64,000 bases of DNA from Sclerurus mexicanus (Eukaryota; Chordata; Aves; Passeriformes; Furnariidae), in NCBI GenBank assembly GCA_013396755.1, contig VWZF01005682.1:430050-494049 (forward strand). The letters are read 5' to 3'. Numbering within the stretch: position 1 is the stretch's first letter; each line of letters begins with the position of its first letter. Made by a program: the position numbers and the translations under genes. This document shows positions 14,389-26,300 of the stretch, piece by piece. The notes under the pieces are model-generated. The model was not told the DNA's origin, searched no databases, and saw only the letters and a list, made by a program, of their open reading frames with translations.

Positions 14389-17300
14389 ACCTGCCACTCA
14401 GAGAAATAAGAGATGGCGTCGACAGCGCACTTCTCAGAGGAGGAGATGGCAGAGCTACAGGAGGCTTTCGGCAAAGTGGGTGAGTACAGCGAACAGGAAA
14501 GGCGCGGCTGGAAGTGAAAAGCCATAGCAAGCTCTTTTGTCAGGTGCTGCCTGAGCAGCCGTGAAGAAATGGAGTTTGCTCCAGCACCGGTCTGCTGTGT
14601 CACAGCAACCACCAGTCCTTTTCCTGCCACTGCGGGCACCCCAGGTGAAACCACATCAGCATGCTGCAGAGCAATGGCCTCTTACCAGAGGGGCATGTCG
14701 GGGCTCCAGCAGGGCTTAGGAAAAAACTCACAAGCTGTACAGAAAACCATATTGGAAATATTCTCGAATGTTTTGCTAAGAATATTGTTTATTCCTCCAA
14801 AATGATTTTGAAGGCAAAAAGGTTTTATTTTAATGTAAAATGAGTACTGCTATGGGCAGGAAGAGTATGGAGTGGAGAAAATGTGCAAAGGACTAAAAAA
14901 TTTTTAATCCCTTGACAATGACCTTTCAAGCCCCATATATTTTTACTATGTGTTTCCTTCCCAAACCTTTAAAGGTCTCATCTGATTTGTCTCCTTTAAA
15001 GTCACACAGACCCATCACTCTCTACCCAAATTTTAAGGAAAGGTCCTTGAGCTTCTCACAGCTCACTTAACTTTTATTAGCCAATTTATAAACCTTGCTG
15101 GATTATGCATTAATCAGTTGTCAGGTGGTGGTTGTTTGATTTCTGAGCAGTAGTCTAGGCTGGCAGTCTTAAAAATCTGATCTCTGTGAGTGTCCCGCAC
15201 ACCCACTGCACTGACAAGACAAATCATAGACTACTAGTATGGTTTGCATTGGAAGGGAACTTAAAGATCATCTAGTTACAGCCTCCCTACCATGTGCAAG
15301 GACACCTTCCGCTAGATCAGGTTGCTCACCCAAATGCCAGAATGAAGCTCTCATTCCTCTCCCAGACATTTCCCTCTCCAAGTCCAGATCCTTTTATTGT
15401 ATGATTTCAGAAATGGATAGGATGTTCTTTGCAATCTGTATAAACCTGTGCTGCTGAGGCTGAGAGCTGAGTGCCTTTTTGCAGCATGCCTTTTTGACTC
15501 AAATTGCAACTTACTCTGCAGGAAATGAGCACACACTTCTTTGAAATCACCTCAGCCTCTGGGCTAGGGAGAAAGAGCCTGCAAAAGAAAAAAAAAAAAA
15601 AGAAATCCACACATATATAAAAGCCAAATGTAAATAAGTATATGTAACTATATATACATATATCTATATACATAACCGTAGTATTTTAAAAGAAACTCTT
15701 CATGTGATAAACTCAGCTTGCTTTTTAATTTGTGGAGGTTTTCACAAACTGGTGGAGAAGAAAGGACTATGTAACCTATATCTGTGATCTTCTCATAAAA
15801 TACTACCTTGGATCTTGCAGGAAGCTCAGCACAACTCTCCATGTTAGCACCATCACAGAGAGACACCCAAGCTGTTCTTTTTGAGGATGACCATATGCAG
15901 TTCCAAGCCTCTCAGTTCATTACTTCTGATGATATTAGATGCAGAAAACAAGAATCACAAGTTATATATATGAATAAATGTGCATGTGTATTTCATCAAT
16001 TTAGTTTTCTTTAGCTGTTCTGTAGACAGGATGCTTCATCTGTAAATCATGTTTTTTCTGTGTGTAAATCTTGAAAAGGCAGCTATATCCATTTAAACCT
16101 AGCTTTGTTAAGATACTACTAAGATGTCTAAAAATATATATTCATCACTAGGAATTTTTGTTTGTTAAAAGGTGATTATAATTTTTTCTTGGGTGTGAAT
16201 GACACCACAGCAATTGAAAATACCAGATTTCCAGGTAACAAATCTTTATATGTCATGTACCTTTCCTTGGGTAAAATAAAAACAACAGCCTTTATGTGCA
16301 GAAAATTTCATTGGGCTGATGTAGGATGTAAAGGTTTGCTTTCATCTTTGCAGATATCAGTGGGAATGGCTTCATTGATGCCAATGATTTAACAGAAGTG
16401 CTGAAGGCAGCCAATCTCCCTCTCCCAGGATATAAAGCCAGAGAACTCATTCAGAATCTGACAACCACAGGGAATGGCAGGATCAGTTTTGATGAATTTA
16501 TTTCAGTAAGTAAGATGTTATCTATTTCAGTAAGATGTCAGGTGGGCTACTCGAGGTGGTCCCCAGGGCACAGCAGAGCCGCAAGCATAGGGTCTCATGG
16601 GCACCTTGTTAATCCAAGAAGTCTCTTCACTGGAAAGGTTGAAAGCAGAAGGCAACCAAACTAGAAATACTGCAATTGACTGGAACAAGTTACGTGAATG
16701 CAGCTGCTTATTACATAGACTTTGTATGTTTCAGTTTGGTTGATGAAATAAAATAAAGCTTTTCAGTTATAAGTTGCAAAGAGATTATGTTCTGGCCAGA
16801 TAATTACAAAGTTGTAGCAGATTGAAATGGAAAACTTATGAGGCATTTTTTTTTAATCAGAAAACTTCTTTTTCTGGTCTGAACTGGGTCAAAAGCAAAT
16901 GCTAAAATAGTGGAATTTCCCTTGGGATGGAGAAGCAGGTTTTTACTTGCCCTTTCTTCAAACCCAAACTGCTCTCTCCAAAGTAACATTTCTTTTACTT
17001 AGCTGATCTTTGTTCACTGCTTTGAAGGTATAAAAGCTGTGTATAATCCTGTTGTGAACACAGCAGATACATAGATTGTACATAGAAACCCACTGAAAGA
17101 TACTCAAGCTGTCCCTCCCTATTTATGAAGTAGAGAGAATATGTCTCCCGGGGGCCCAAGAGCTCACTGTTTTAGCTTGGCTTAATTCTCCAAAATTTTC
17201 AAATTGTCTCTCTTGCTTGAAAGATTTTCCAAAACCTGAAGAGTGACGATGTTGCTAAGTCATTCCGAAAACAAATCAACAAAAAGGAGGGGATCTGTGC

Positions 17301-20300
17301 TATCGGTGGGACATCTGAGCAGTCCAGTGCTGGCACACAACACTCTTACTCAGGTAGGTACAGCTGTCCTGTATTGATAGGGACAAGATCGGAGATCACG
17401 TGCACCTCATCTCGGTGCAAGCCCACATGCTCTGGCCTCGGTGAGCTCTGGGGGCTGTCCAGTTGAGGCTGGTGCTTGGCAAAGAGCTGTGAAGGTGAAA
17501 AGCACCAGAGCACAGTCTTTGTAAAAAGCAATCTGAGCCAGTTTACTGGGGTTTTGTCGGAGTTGTGGCGATGGGAGAAAGCTCCAGCCTGTTTGTCTTC
17601 CGTTACCTTAAATGCAGTGCAGTGCTGCTGAAGAACAGAGAGCAGCCCATTGCTGTCCCTTCTCACCAGCTGAGGCAAGGCACAAGTTCCCCACTGTTTC
17701 CAACCCATTTCCTTGTACATTTTACCAGTAGTCTGGCAGTCATTCCATAAACTCAGTTCCTGACTTTTTTTCTGTAGAGGGCACAACTCCATCAGGGCTC
17801 TTCTCCCAGCCTGTTTCTCCTGGCTAGAAGTTTGGGACAGCCATGGTTGCTTCTGTTGCCTCTTGGACACAACCCAACTGAAGCAGCTCCACAAGCAGGA
17901 GATCCCACCCTTGCCTGTCTTCTCCAGGGGGAAGAGTGTGGGACTGACTCTCTCCAGGGCAGGGAGAACAGAGGATGCTTCCAACAATGTTTCCACACAC
18001 CTGAGCACAGATGGCACCTTCTCTGATCTACTAGGGCAGTGTGAGCTGCTGCTGGTACAGGATAGCTGTGCTACAGCCCTGTTGAACTACAGGCAACATT
18101 TGTCCATTACCCTCTGAATGCTCCTTGTCAGAGTCCAATCCTGGCCAATCTAGATATTCCACATGTACAATACAGAATTGACTTATTTGAATGTATTTGA
18201 AGCTACATGGGATTTCTATTTAGCAGAGTGGTACAAAAATGCATTCAAATTTTGGTGCAAATACAAATTGCTCTTCACAGAGCTTTGCATCTGCACCTTA
18301 TAGTTGAGTCACATGAACTTCATTACCAGTCTCTAATATGCCTGACCTCATGGCACCAGGCAACCCCAGTGAGCTGGAAGGAGTATCCAAGGAGTGTTAG
18401 GGTTCAGCTCATTTGCTTGTCTCCTCAGAGCCTTCTTCCATGTAGGGTAGGAGAGACTTCTCCCCCAGAAGTTCTGCTTTTGTAAATAAAATGATAATAG
18501 AGGTACTGCACAGCAAACTGAGGGATTTGATGTTGTGTCCACAGAGGAAGAAAAATATGCCTTTGTCAACTGGATTAACAAAGCCCTTGAGAAGGACCCT
18601 GACTGTAAGCATGTGGTCCCAATGAATCCAGAAACAGATGACCTCTTCCAGGCGGTCGGTGATGGCATAGTGCTTTGGTAAATAATACCTATCTTTCTCA
18701 CAAATGGGAACTGTGAGTCTGCAAAAACTCACCTCTCTGCTTAAACAGGAGCTGCTGAATTTACATTAATCTCATGAGCTTTAGCATACTCGAGGCTTTA
18801 ATAATACTAGGGGTTTTTTTGCTTCTTTTATCTTCAAAAATGTAAAGTATCTTTCGTATTTAATGAGAATTTTTTCTTGCTTGTAGACCCTAACAATTAG
18901 ATGAAGTCAGTGAAATTTGAGGAGCTACTTGGTTTTATTTTTGCCCAAGGACTTTTGGGGTTTCACACAAAGAAGCACAAAATAGTGAGTGCTTTCACAG
19001 TCATTTTCTGCACAACAAACTTTTCACATGACTTCCCCTTGTGGCATTCTTGGCCTCACACCTGTAGTACAATCTGTATGTGACCCAAAAGAATTGCTCA
19101 AGTATTGAGTGTATGTCTCTGTGTGTTTATGTGGAAACACAGGGTGACTATCTATATTTGTTAAGTAACTCTCCAGCTCTTAGACTTGTCCTACAATGTA
19201 GTGACAAAAGTTATACCTGTATTTTGTGCACATATAGCCATTAGTTTATTTCTTGGGATTTTTTCTTTTATTTCCAGTAAGATGATCAACTTTTCAGTGC
19301 CCGATACCATTGATGAGAGAACAATCAACAAAAAGAAACTCACGCCCTTCACAATACAGGTACTAAAATACAACAAGATTCTTTGCTTCTCCCCTTAGGT
19401 TGCTTTCATATAATCACTTAGAGCAAAGACTGGATATACCATGGCTCTGTCCAACACAATCAGGCAAAGTTTTTGTAGCAAAGTGAGATGCTCAGGCCCC
19501 TGTCATAAAAACATAAAGACTTATATTTGTTTCTTTCCAAACATATAAGCAATCTGAGTAAGCAAACACAATGTTTAATGTTTACCAGACCAAAGCTTTA
19601 AATACTATTTTGGTAGATGCCTTATGAATGCAAGAGCAACTACATAGTATAGTGGCCAATTCCAGCTGGAGTAGTCCTCAAAAGGCTGAACCCCACATCT
19701 AAGGCATGGTGATTGACTTGTCCTCACAACTGCTGTGTTGCAGTCTGATGTCCTCACCAAAATATTAACTGTGATCCTGGAAGTACCACGGTGTGCAGTG
19801 TGCCTGAAGTGGGACCATAGCCTTTTGCCTGCCTTTTACAAACCATGCTATTTTACCTTGAGTACTGAATCACTTCTTTATTTCTATGGCATGCACATGT
19901 ATATGATTTTAAAATTGGACCAAAATAGTGCTAATTTTCACCTATTTAAAGTTTATTGTGTTTCTCACACAGCAATGTAGAGAGATTCTTATATGAACAA
20001 CATCTATGTATCTGCGTACAGAATATAAATAGATATAAACCTAACCCGGTTTAGCCTTCAGCTGCTCTGATTTGATGGAACATTAGCCAGATTCAAGTAA
20101 GCTCAGAAGCCATTAAATTGGATTTTTATGCTGTATACCACATTTTTCAGTTCTAATCATTTTGGTCAGCAGCATAGCTTAATGATGCAGCTCAGATCAA
20201 TCCCTGTCACATATAGACATGATTTGATCAATATAGCTTCCACTTTAACTTAACCCTTTTACAGCTGTCTGGTGGAGAAAAGGTAATTAATTTGAAATGG

Positions 20301-23300
20301 TCCAATTTTTCTAGCTTATGAGAATTTATGTTATGTCTCTCTCTGCCTTTTGTATCTAATCAGATCTCTCTGTCATGCTGGCAGTGCTGAAATTCACATG
20401 AAAAATTGCAAATCTCTGTGATAAATTATATTTTCCAGGCTTCTTTGCCTGCTTTACTTGTCCTCTGTTTACCAAGATGCCTTACTGAATAGTGTAGACC
20501 TATGGATCACATTTTCTTATTCCACTTGTTTTAAATGGACAGGAAGTGGCAAAGGAACATAATATTCCTGAAATATCCCTTATTTTCTGGCCCTCACTGG
20601 GAATCACTGAATCCCTCCTATTCCACTGAACACTCCCAAATCAGGAGCCCATACTCCAACATTCAAAAAGGAAATATCTAGGTTTTACCAGTTTTGACCT
20701 TGGCTGAACTGTGAGGTTAAAAACTGAACAGGTTTATTCATAGTGATTCCTATGACAGTGTGCTTTTTGTAAACATTGCCAGCTAGCAACTTGTATCTTA
20801 GGTGTAGAGGACTATTGCACAGTGCTTAGGGAGAGCTGGGCCTGGAACATCTGCCAGTCACTTTGGTTTTGGCTCTCTCATTCCTCCATGTGTGCAAGAC
20901 TGAGCAGAGGAGAGCCTTCCCCATGCTGTAGCTAAGTCTGTACTCGGGCATTAGCTATAGGGGAACCTGATTTTGGTAGCTAGGATTGGTCCAGGGCATC
21001 ACTGTGAATGCAGACATATGCTCGGAACTCCAGTGCCTTGTGATGCGGTCTCTTTCACCTTTGCTAAAGAGAAGTTCTTTCTGTCCTCATGTTGGGACCC
21101 AGAATTTACCTGTAATCCTCAGGAAATTGTGCTCCCCTGCTCCCTGTGGTCAGACATGTATTCTGGGCTGCATCCAAAGAAGTATGGCCAGCAGGTCAAG
21201 GGAGGTGATTCTGTCCTTCTGCTCTAGTGAGACCCCACCTGGAGCACTGCATCAGGAAAGACATGGTTCTATGTACATAAATGCACTCACAGTGAAGCTG
21301 CTGACAGATTTCACTAGTTTTGGCTGTACTCCCTTCCTGTATCCTCAGTTCTCCAGTTACTGCATCTTTCAAAATGTCTCTTCCTTCCCTAGGAAAATCT
21401 GAACTTGGCCCTGAACTCTGCTTCAGCCATTGGGTGCCATGTTGTTAACATTGGAGCTGAAGACTTAAAAGAAGGGAAACCTTACCTGGTTCTGGGGCTT
21501 TTATGGCAAGTCATCAAAATTGGACTCTTTGCCGACATAGAGATCAGCAGGAATGAAGGTACGTAAGGCTCTTTGTTTCAGCACTCTAATGTTATCACTG
21601 AACTGTCTTTAAGATAAAACTCTTTTTTAAAAAAAAAATCTTAATTTTTTTTCTTGAAGTATTTGTTGTGTGTTTTTTTGACTGCTCTAGTTTTCCTTGC
21701 TGTTCACAAGTTTCAGCTCTCAAAAATCCGAGGCTCTCTGTGAACTTGTATGTTCACAGCCATTTCATGCTCATTGGGTCAGGAATGATGGTCTACACTT
21801 AAGAATATTGGTGTTTTGGCATTAAATCTGGGATAAGGAAATCTGCATTCAGGAAGCTTTGCTCTTTCCTGCTCTTGATTGCCAAACATCTCCTCTTTCT
21901 TTGTGAAATCAGAATTATAGAATCACAGAATAATTTAGGAGGGAAGGAACCTCTGGAGGTCCACCCTGGAGGTCTTCTGATTCAGCCATCCAGCTACCTA
22001 CTTGCAGGAGTACAGGTCTTAAGGTTAGGTGAGGTTGCTCAGGGTCTTTTCCAGTGTTCTTTGGGCAGCCTATTCCAGAACTCAACTGCTCTTGCTCTGA
22101 TTTTTTTTTTTCCCTAAGTTGGAATTTCCCTTCCTGGACCTTATGTCCACAACTTCTCATCCTTTTTCTGTGCAAGATGCACAGAAATGCACAGAAAAAT
22201 GCAGGTCTGGCTCCTCTATAATGGTTGAGGACAATAATTGTTCCTCTCTCAAACCTCTTTCCAGGCTAAACAAATGTGATTTTCTCATCTTCTTCACATA
22301 TATCATGTGCTCCAATCCAACCAGCTTGGTCTCCCTCCACTAAATTTGCTTCAGTTTGTCAATGTCTCTCTTGTATTAGGGAGCCACAAAATGGCACTGC
22401 AGGTGTATCTTCCCAATGTCAAAATTCTCCATGAAGTAATGACAGCGTGACACTGTGGGTACATCCAGTCCACACAGCACCTCATCTTGCTGCTTTTTGC
22501 CTCAGGATAGTCCACTCAATCAACAGTGACACTTCTTTCCTCCAGTTGCCATGCACATGTTACCATCAATGCCCTTTTGCATTTCTATCCCTTTCATTGC
22601 GCCAGAGCCATGAGTTCCCAGTTTCCAGTTCCCATTTCTATGGAGGTAGCCTTGCCCTGCTTAATTGCTGTTTTTGACTTTCTGGTATTTTCTCCTTCAC
22701 TTCTCATCTAAGATTTCAGTTTGTTAGGGTAGACAAGCCGGGACTATTTTGATTTCTTTTCAGGTTGTCTCCCTGATAGCCCTTCTCTCAGCTGTTCCAG
22801 GTAAAATTCCCCTTTCTTGAACATGGGACACTGTATTTCCAATGAACTTTCATGAGCGTATGGTGTCAAGGCAGTAATACATCCCAACCTCTATGGGAAT
22901 TATCTGGGATGCACTTAATATCATGTTTATTTTTCCTATGGTCGTATCAAATGGTGGCTCAGAGTAGCTCAGAAGACATCTAATACACTCAAGTTGTTCT
23001 CATCTTCTGTTCGTATAAGCTTTTAGCTAATAGCAGTTATTCATTCTAATTCCCTAGTGAATGTCTTTGAACATGGCACTATTAAATTACATTCCATTTT
23101 TATTACTGTCATCTAGTTCACTCTGTCTGATTTCCTGATCATCCTCTGTATTGACTATGCCACCTAGTGAATATAATCTTCACATTTTCAGCACATTGCT
23201 AGTGTTTGTGCCAAGATAATTGGTGCACAAAAAAAACATTAATCTAAAAACCAATCCACGATCAACTCCACAAGAATCATTCTTCCAGCCTACTTCTCTC

Positions 23301-26300
23301 CATGTTAACACTGTTCTCTTCATAAAATCCTCCATCTACTTTCAAATGCTTCTACTATGCCCCTCTGGTCCAGTTTAACCCAGTTACACCCTATTTCAAA
23401 TCATCTTGGGAACTTCAGATATAGTATGTCTCCACTGTTTTCTTTGTGTAGCAAATCCATATTCCTTTCAAGGACTGACAAAAGATATTGGAAGATGATC
23501 AGAGTAGTGTGACTCTCCCTTTTTATCACATCAATAACTAGTTTCCATGTTATTAGTTCTTCTTTTCAAAACTTGTTCTAAAACCTTTCACGCTCCAGAG
23601 ATGAGCTAAACATACTGCAGTTACAAGAGTCAGTCCTTCCCTCCTGCCTGTTCCTCCTTTTATGAACATGAATACTATATTAATTTTTCTATATAAATAG
23701 GGTATCTTCACCAATTGACAGATGAGTTAACCCTACTGACCCATAAGCCCATGAAGTCATGTGCAAGTACTCCAGAATACCTGCGTGAATCCAGTTTCAC
23801 TGTGAAGGTCACTGAGATTTCTTTCATCTAAGCTGCAGAAAGTCTGTGTTCATATTTTTATTCCAGTCTTGTCCCTGTGCTCAGCACTGCTGCATCCAGC
23901 TCTGGAAAGACTTGGACCTGTTGGAGGAGGTCCAGAGAAAGGCACAGAAAGGCTCAGAGTGATGGAATACTTCTTTGAAGACAGGATGAGAGAGTTGGGA
24001 TTTTTCAACCTGGAGAAGGCTCCAGGGAGACCTCACAGCATCTTTCACTGCCTAAAGGAGCTTATAGGAAAGATGGGGACAAAGTTTTTAGCAGGGCCTG
24101 GTGTGATAGCAAAAGGTGTAATGGTTTTAAGCAAAAGGGGGCAGATTTAAACTAGGTATAAGGAAGATATTTTTTGTATTGAAGGTGATGAAACACTGGC
24201 CTAGGTTGCCCAGAGAAGTGGTAGATATCCCATCCCTAAAAACATTCAAGGTCAGGTCAAATAGGGCTCTGAGCAAACAGATTTAGTTGAAGATGTCCCA
24301 GCTCCTTTTTGGGGGCATTGACTAGATGATCTTTATAGGTCATGGGTAGTTCTTAGACTGTTGAAATTGTCTTCCAGTTCTGTATAATCCACTACTAGAT
24401 ACACAAATAACAGCCTTGTTGTCATTTTATTGATGTCTCTTTATGTCCTCTGTCATGCTAAGCCAGCTTGAATTTTGCCAGCACTTTGGCCACTCACCTT
24501 TAGATACTAGGGTAGCAAAATGTGTAAGAGAGAAAACAGCCATGCATTCTCCTTAAAAAGTATTCACATCATTATTTTTTCTTGGTCTTTTCCCCCCTGC
24601 TTAGCCTTGATCGCTCTTCTGAGAGAAGGAGAGAGCCTGGAGGATCTGATGAAGTTGTCTCCAGAGGACCTGCTACTGAGGTGGGCAAACTATCACCTTG
24701 AAAATGCAGGATGCAACAAAGTCAACAACTTCAGCTCAGACATCAAGGTATGAGAAACACTGACCAACAATAGCAAAACAGCAGCTCCATGCCCAAATTC
24801 CTGTCCTCCACTGAGCACTGAAACAATCCAAGCAGCTGAGACTGCTTTGTTGAACACATGGAGCTGGGTACATAAAATGTTTTTAGTGAAGTTTACCTTT
24901 CCACTGAGTAGCATTCCTCCTTCTCCTGACCTCCCAGTCATCACTGCCAGCCCCAGCCCACCAAATGCCTGGAAAAGGAATGGCTGCTGGCCCTGGACAG
25001 GGCATATGGACTCTACCAGTGTATTTTCAGTTCCTTGCCTCTATTGCTCTCCTCCTTCCTAAATGTCCCTAAATGACTCTTGGCCTGACTTTGGTTTGGA
25101 AAAGCCTGAGCCTTACTGAAACATGTAACTAGATGTAGAGGAAGTGACTCTTCCAATTCCCCTACTTGATCTTTCCTTCACTACTGCACCTGGGTTATGT
25201 GGTCCTCTGCCCCAACCTTTGCTATAGCTCTGAGTGCACTTACCTGCAAGTTTTAATCCAGTGGGACTATTCAAAGTAATATAGCTAGACTGGGAAGCAC
25301 TTGCAGGGATGGGGCCTGAGTCCTTGCAGCATATTTCCCATACTTGGGACTTCATGGGCTCATGGGTGTAGATTTCAACAGAGCTTTCTTGTAGGGCCTT
25401 CATTCTTCTCACAGAGATCTATTTGAACCTCAGTGGTGCACACAGATGAATTTGAGACACTAAAACCCAGTGTGAGGCCTAGCCAGCAGCCTGGAGCTAT
25501 AAGGGCTATATCAGGGAGGGTGTCTGAGCTGGCTTCCAGGAAAGCCAGGGGCTGGCAGGCACACTGACTTCACCAGCCACAACCTGACCTGCCTGCTGCC
25601 AGTATAGCAAGGGAAAAGCCCAGCTCCAGCGCTACATGGTTATAGGCTTCATTAGGGACTGAAGCATAAGCACAAGCATTTACTTGAAATACAGAAAAAA
25701 CCCACAGGCAATGCTACAGAAGGGGCTGAAAGTCACATTTGACAATCCATTTTTTATTGTAACAGATTTTTGGTTCACTGGTTGGAGGTGACTGATATCA
25801 AAAAAAAGGAAGGGAATGGAGTCTTTTCCATTTTCCTGTAGGCTGGCCAAGAGGACTATAGTGCAACTGGCTAAATCCTATCTACTACTGAAAGCTAACT
25901 CACACTTACGGTATTTACAGTTGGAAAATAAGGCACACATTTACAAGACTTCAGTATTTACAGCCATTCTAAGTCTGTCCCCCCACCTCACTGCTGCTAT
26001 AAATAATCACTTCTAAATATGGTGGGTAGTAATACAGATGTAAAATATTTAAAATAGTTCATGTAATCTACTTTGCATTTTGAAGAACATTAGTTGAGTT
26101 AGTCAAGTCCCTAGATGTCAACATGTAGCTTTATTTTCAGTTCTTTCAGCTATTTTTGAAGTGAGTATCTTCCACATATGGAAGCAACGTTGTATTTCAC
26201 AAAAGATTAAAGACACAACATGTTAAGTTCTTGTCCTGTCCCTGCCCTTTTGCCTGAAAATTGCTGATACTGTTGTTGGTTTTAACTTTTGTCCTTGAAC

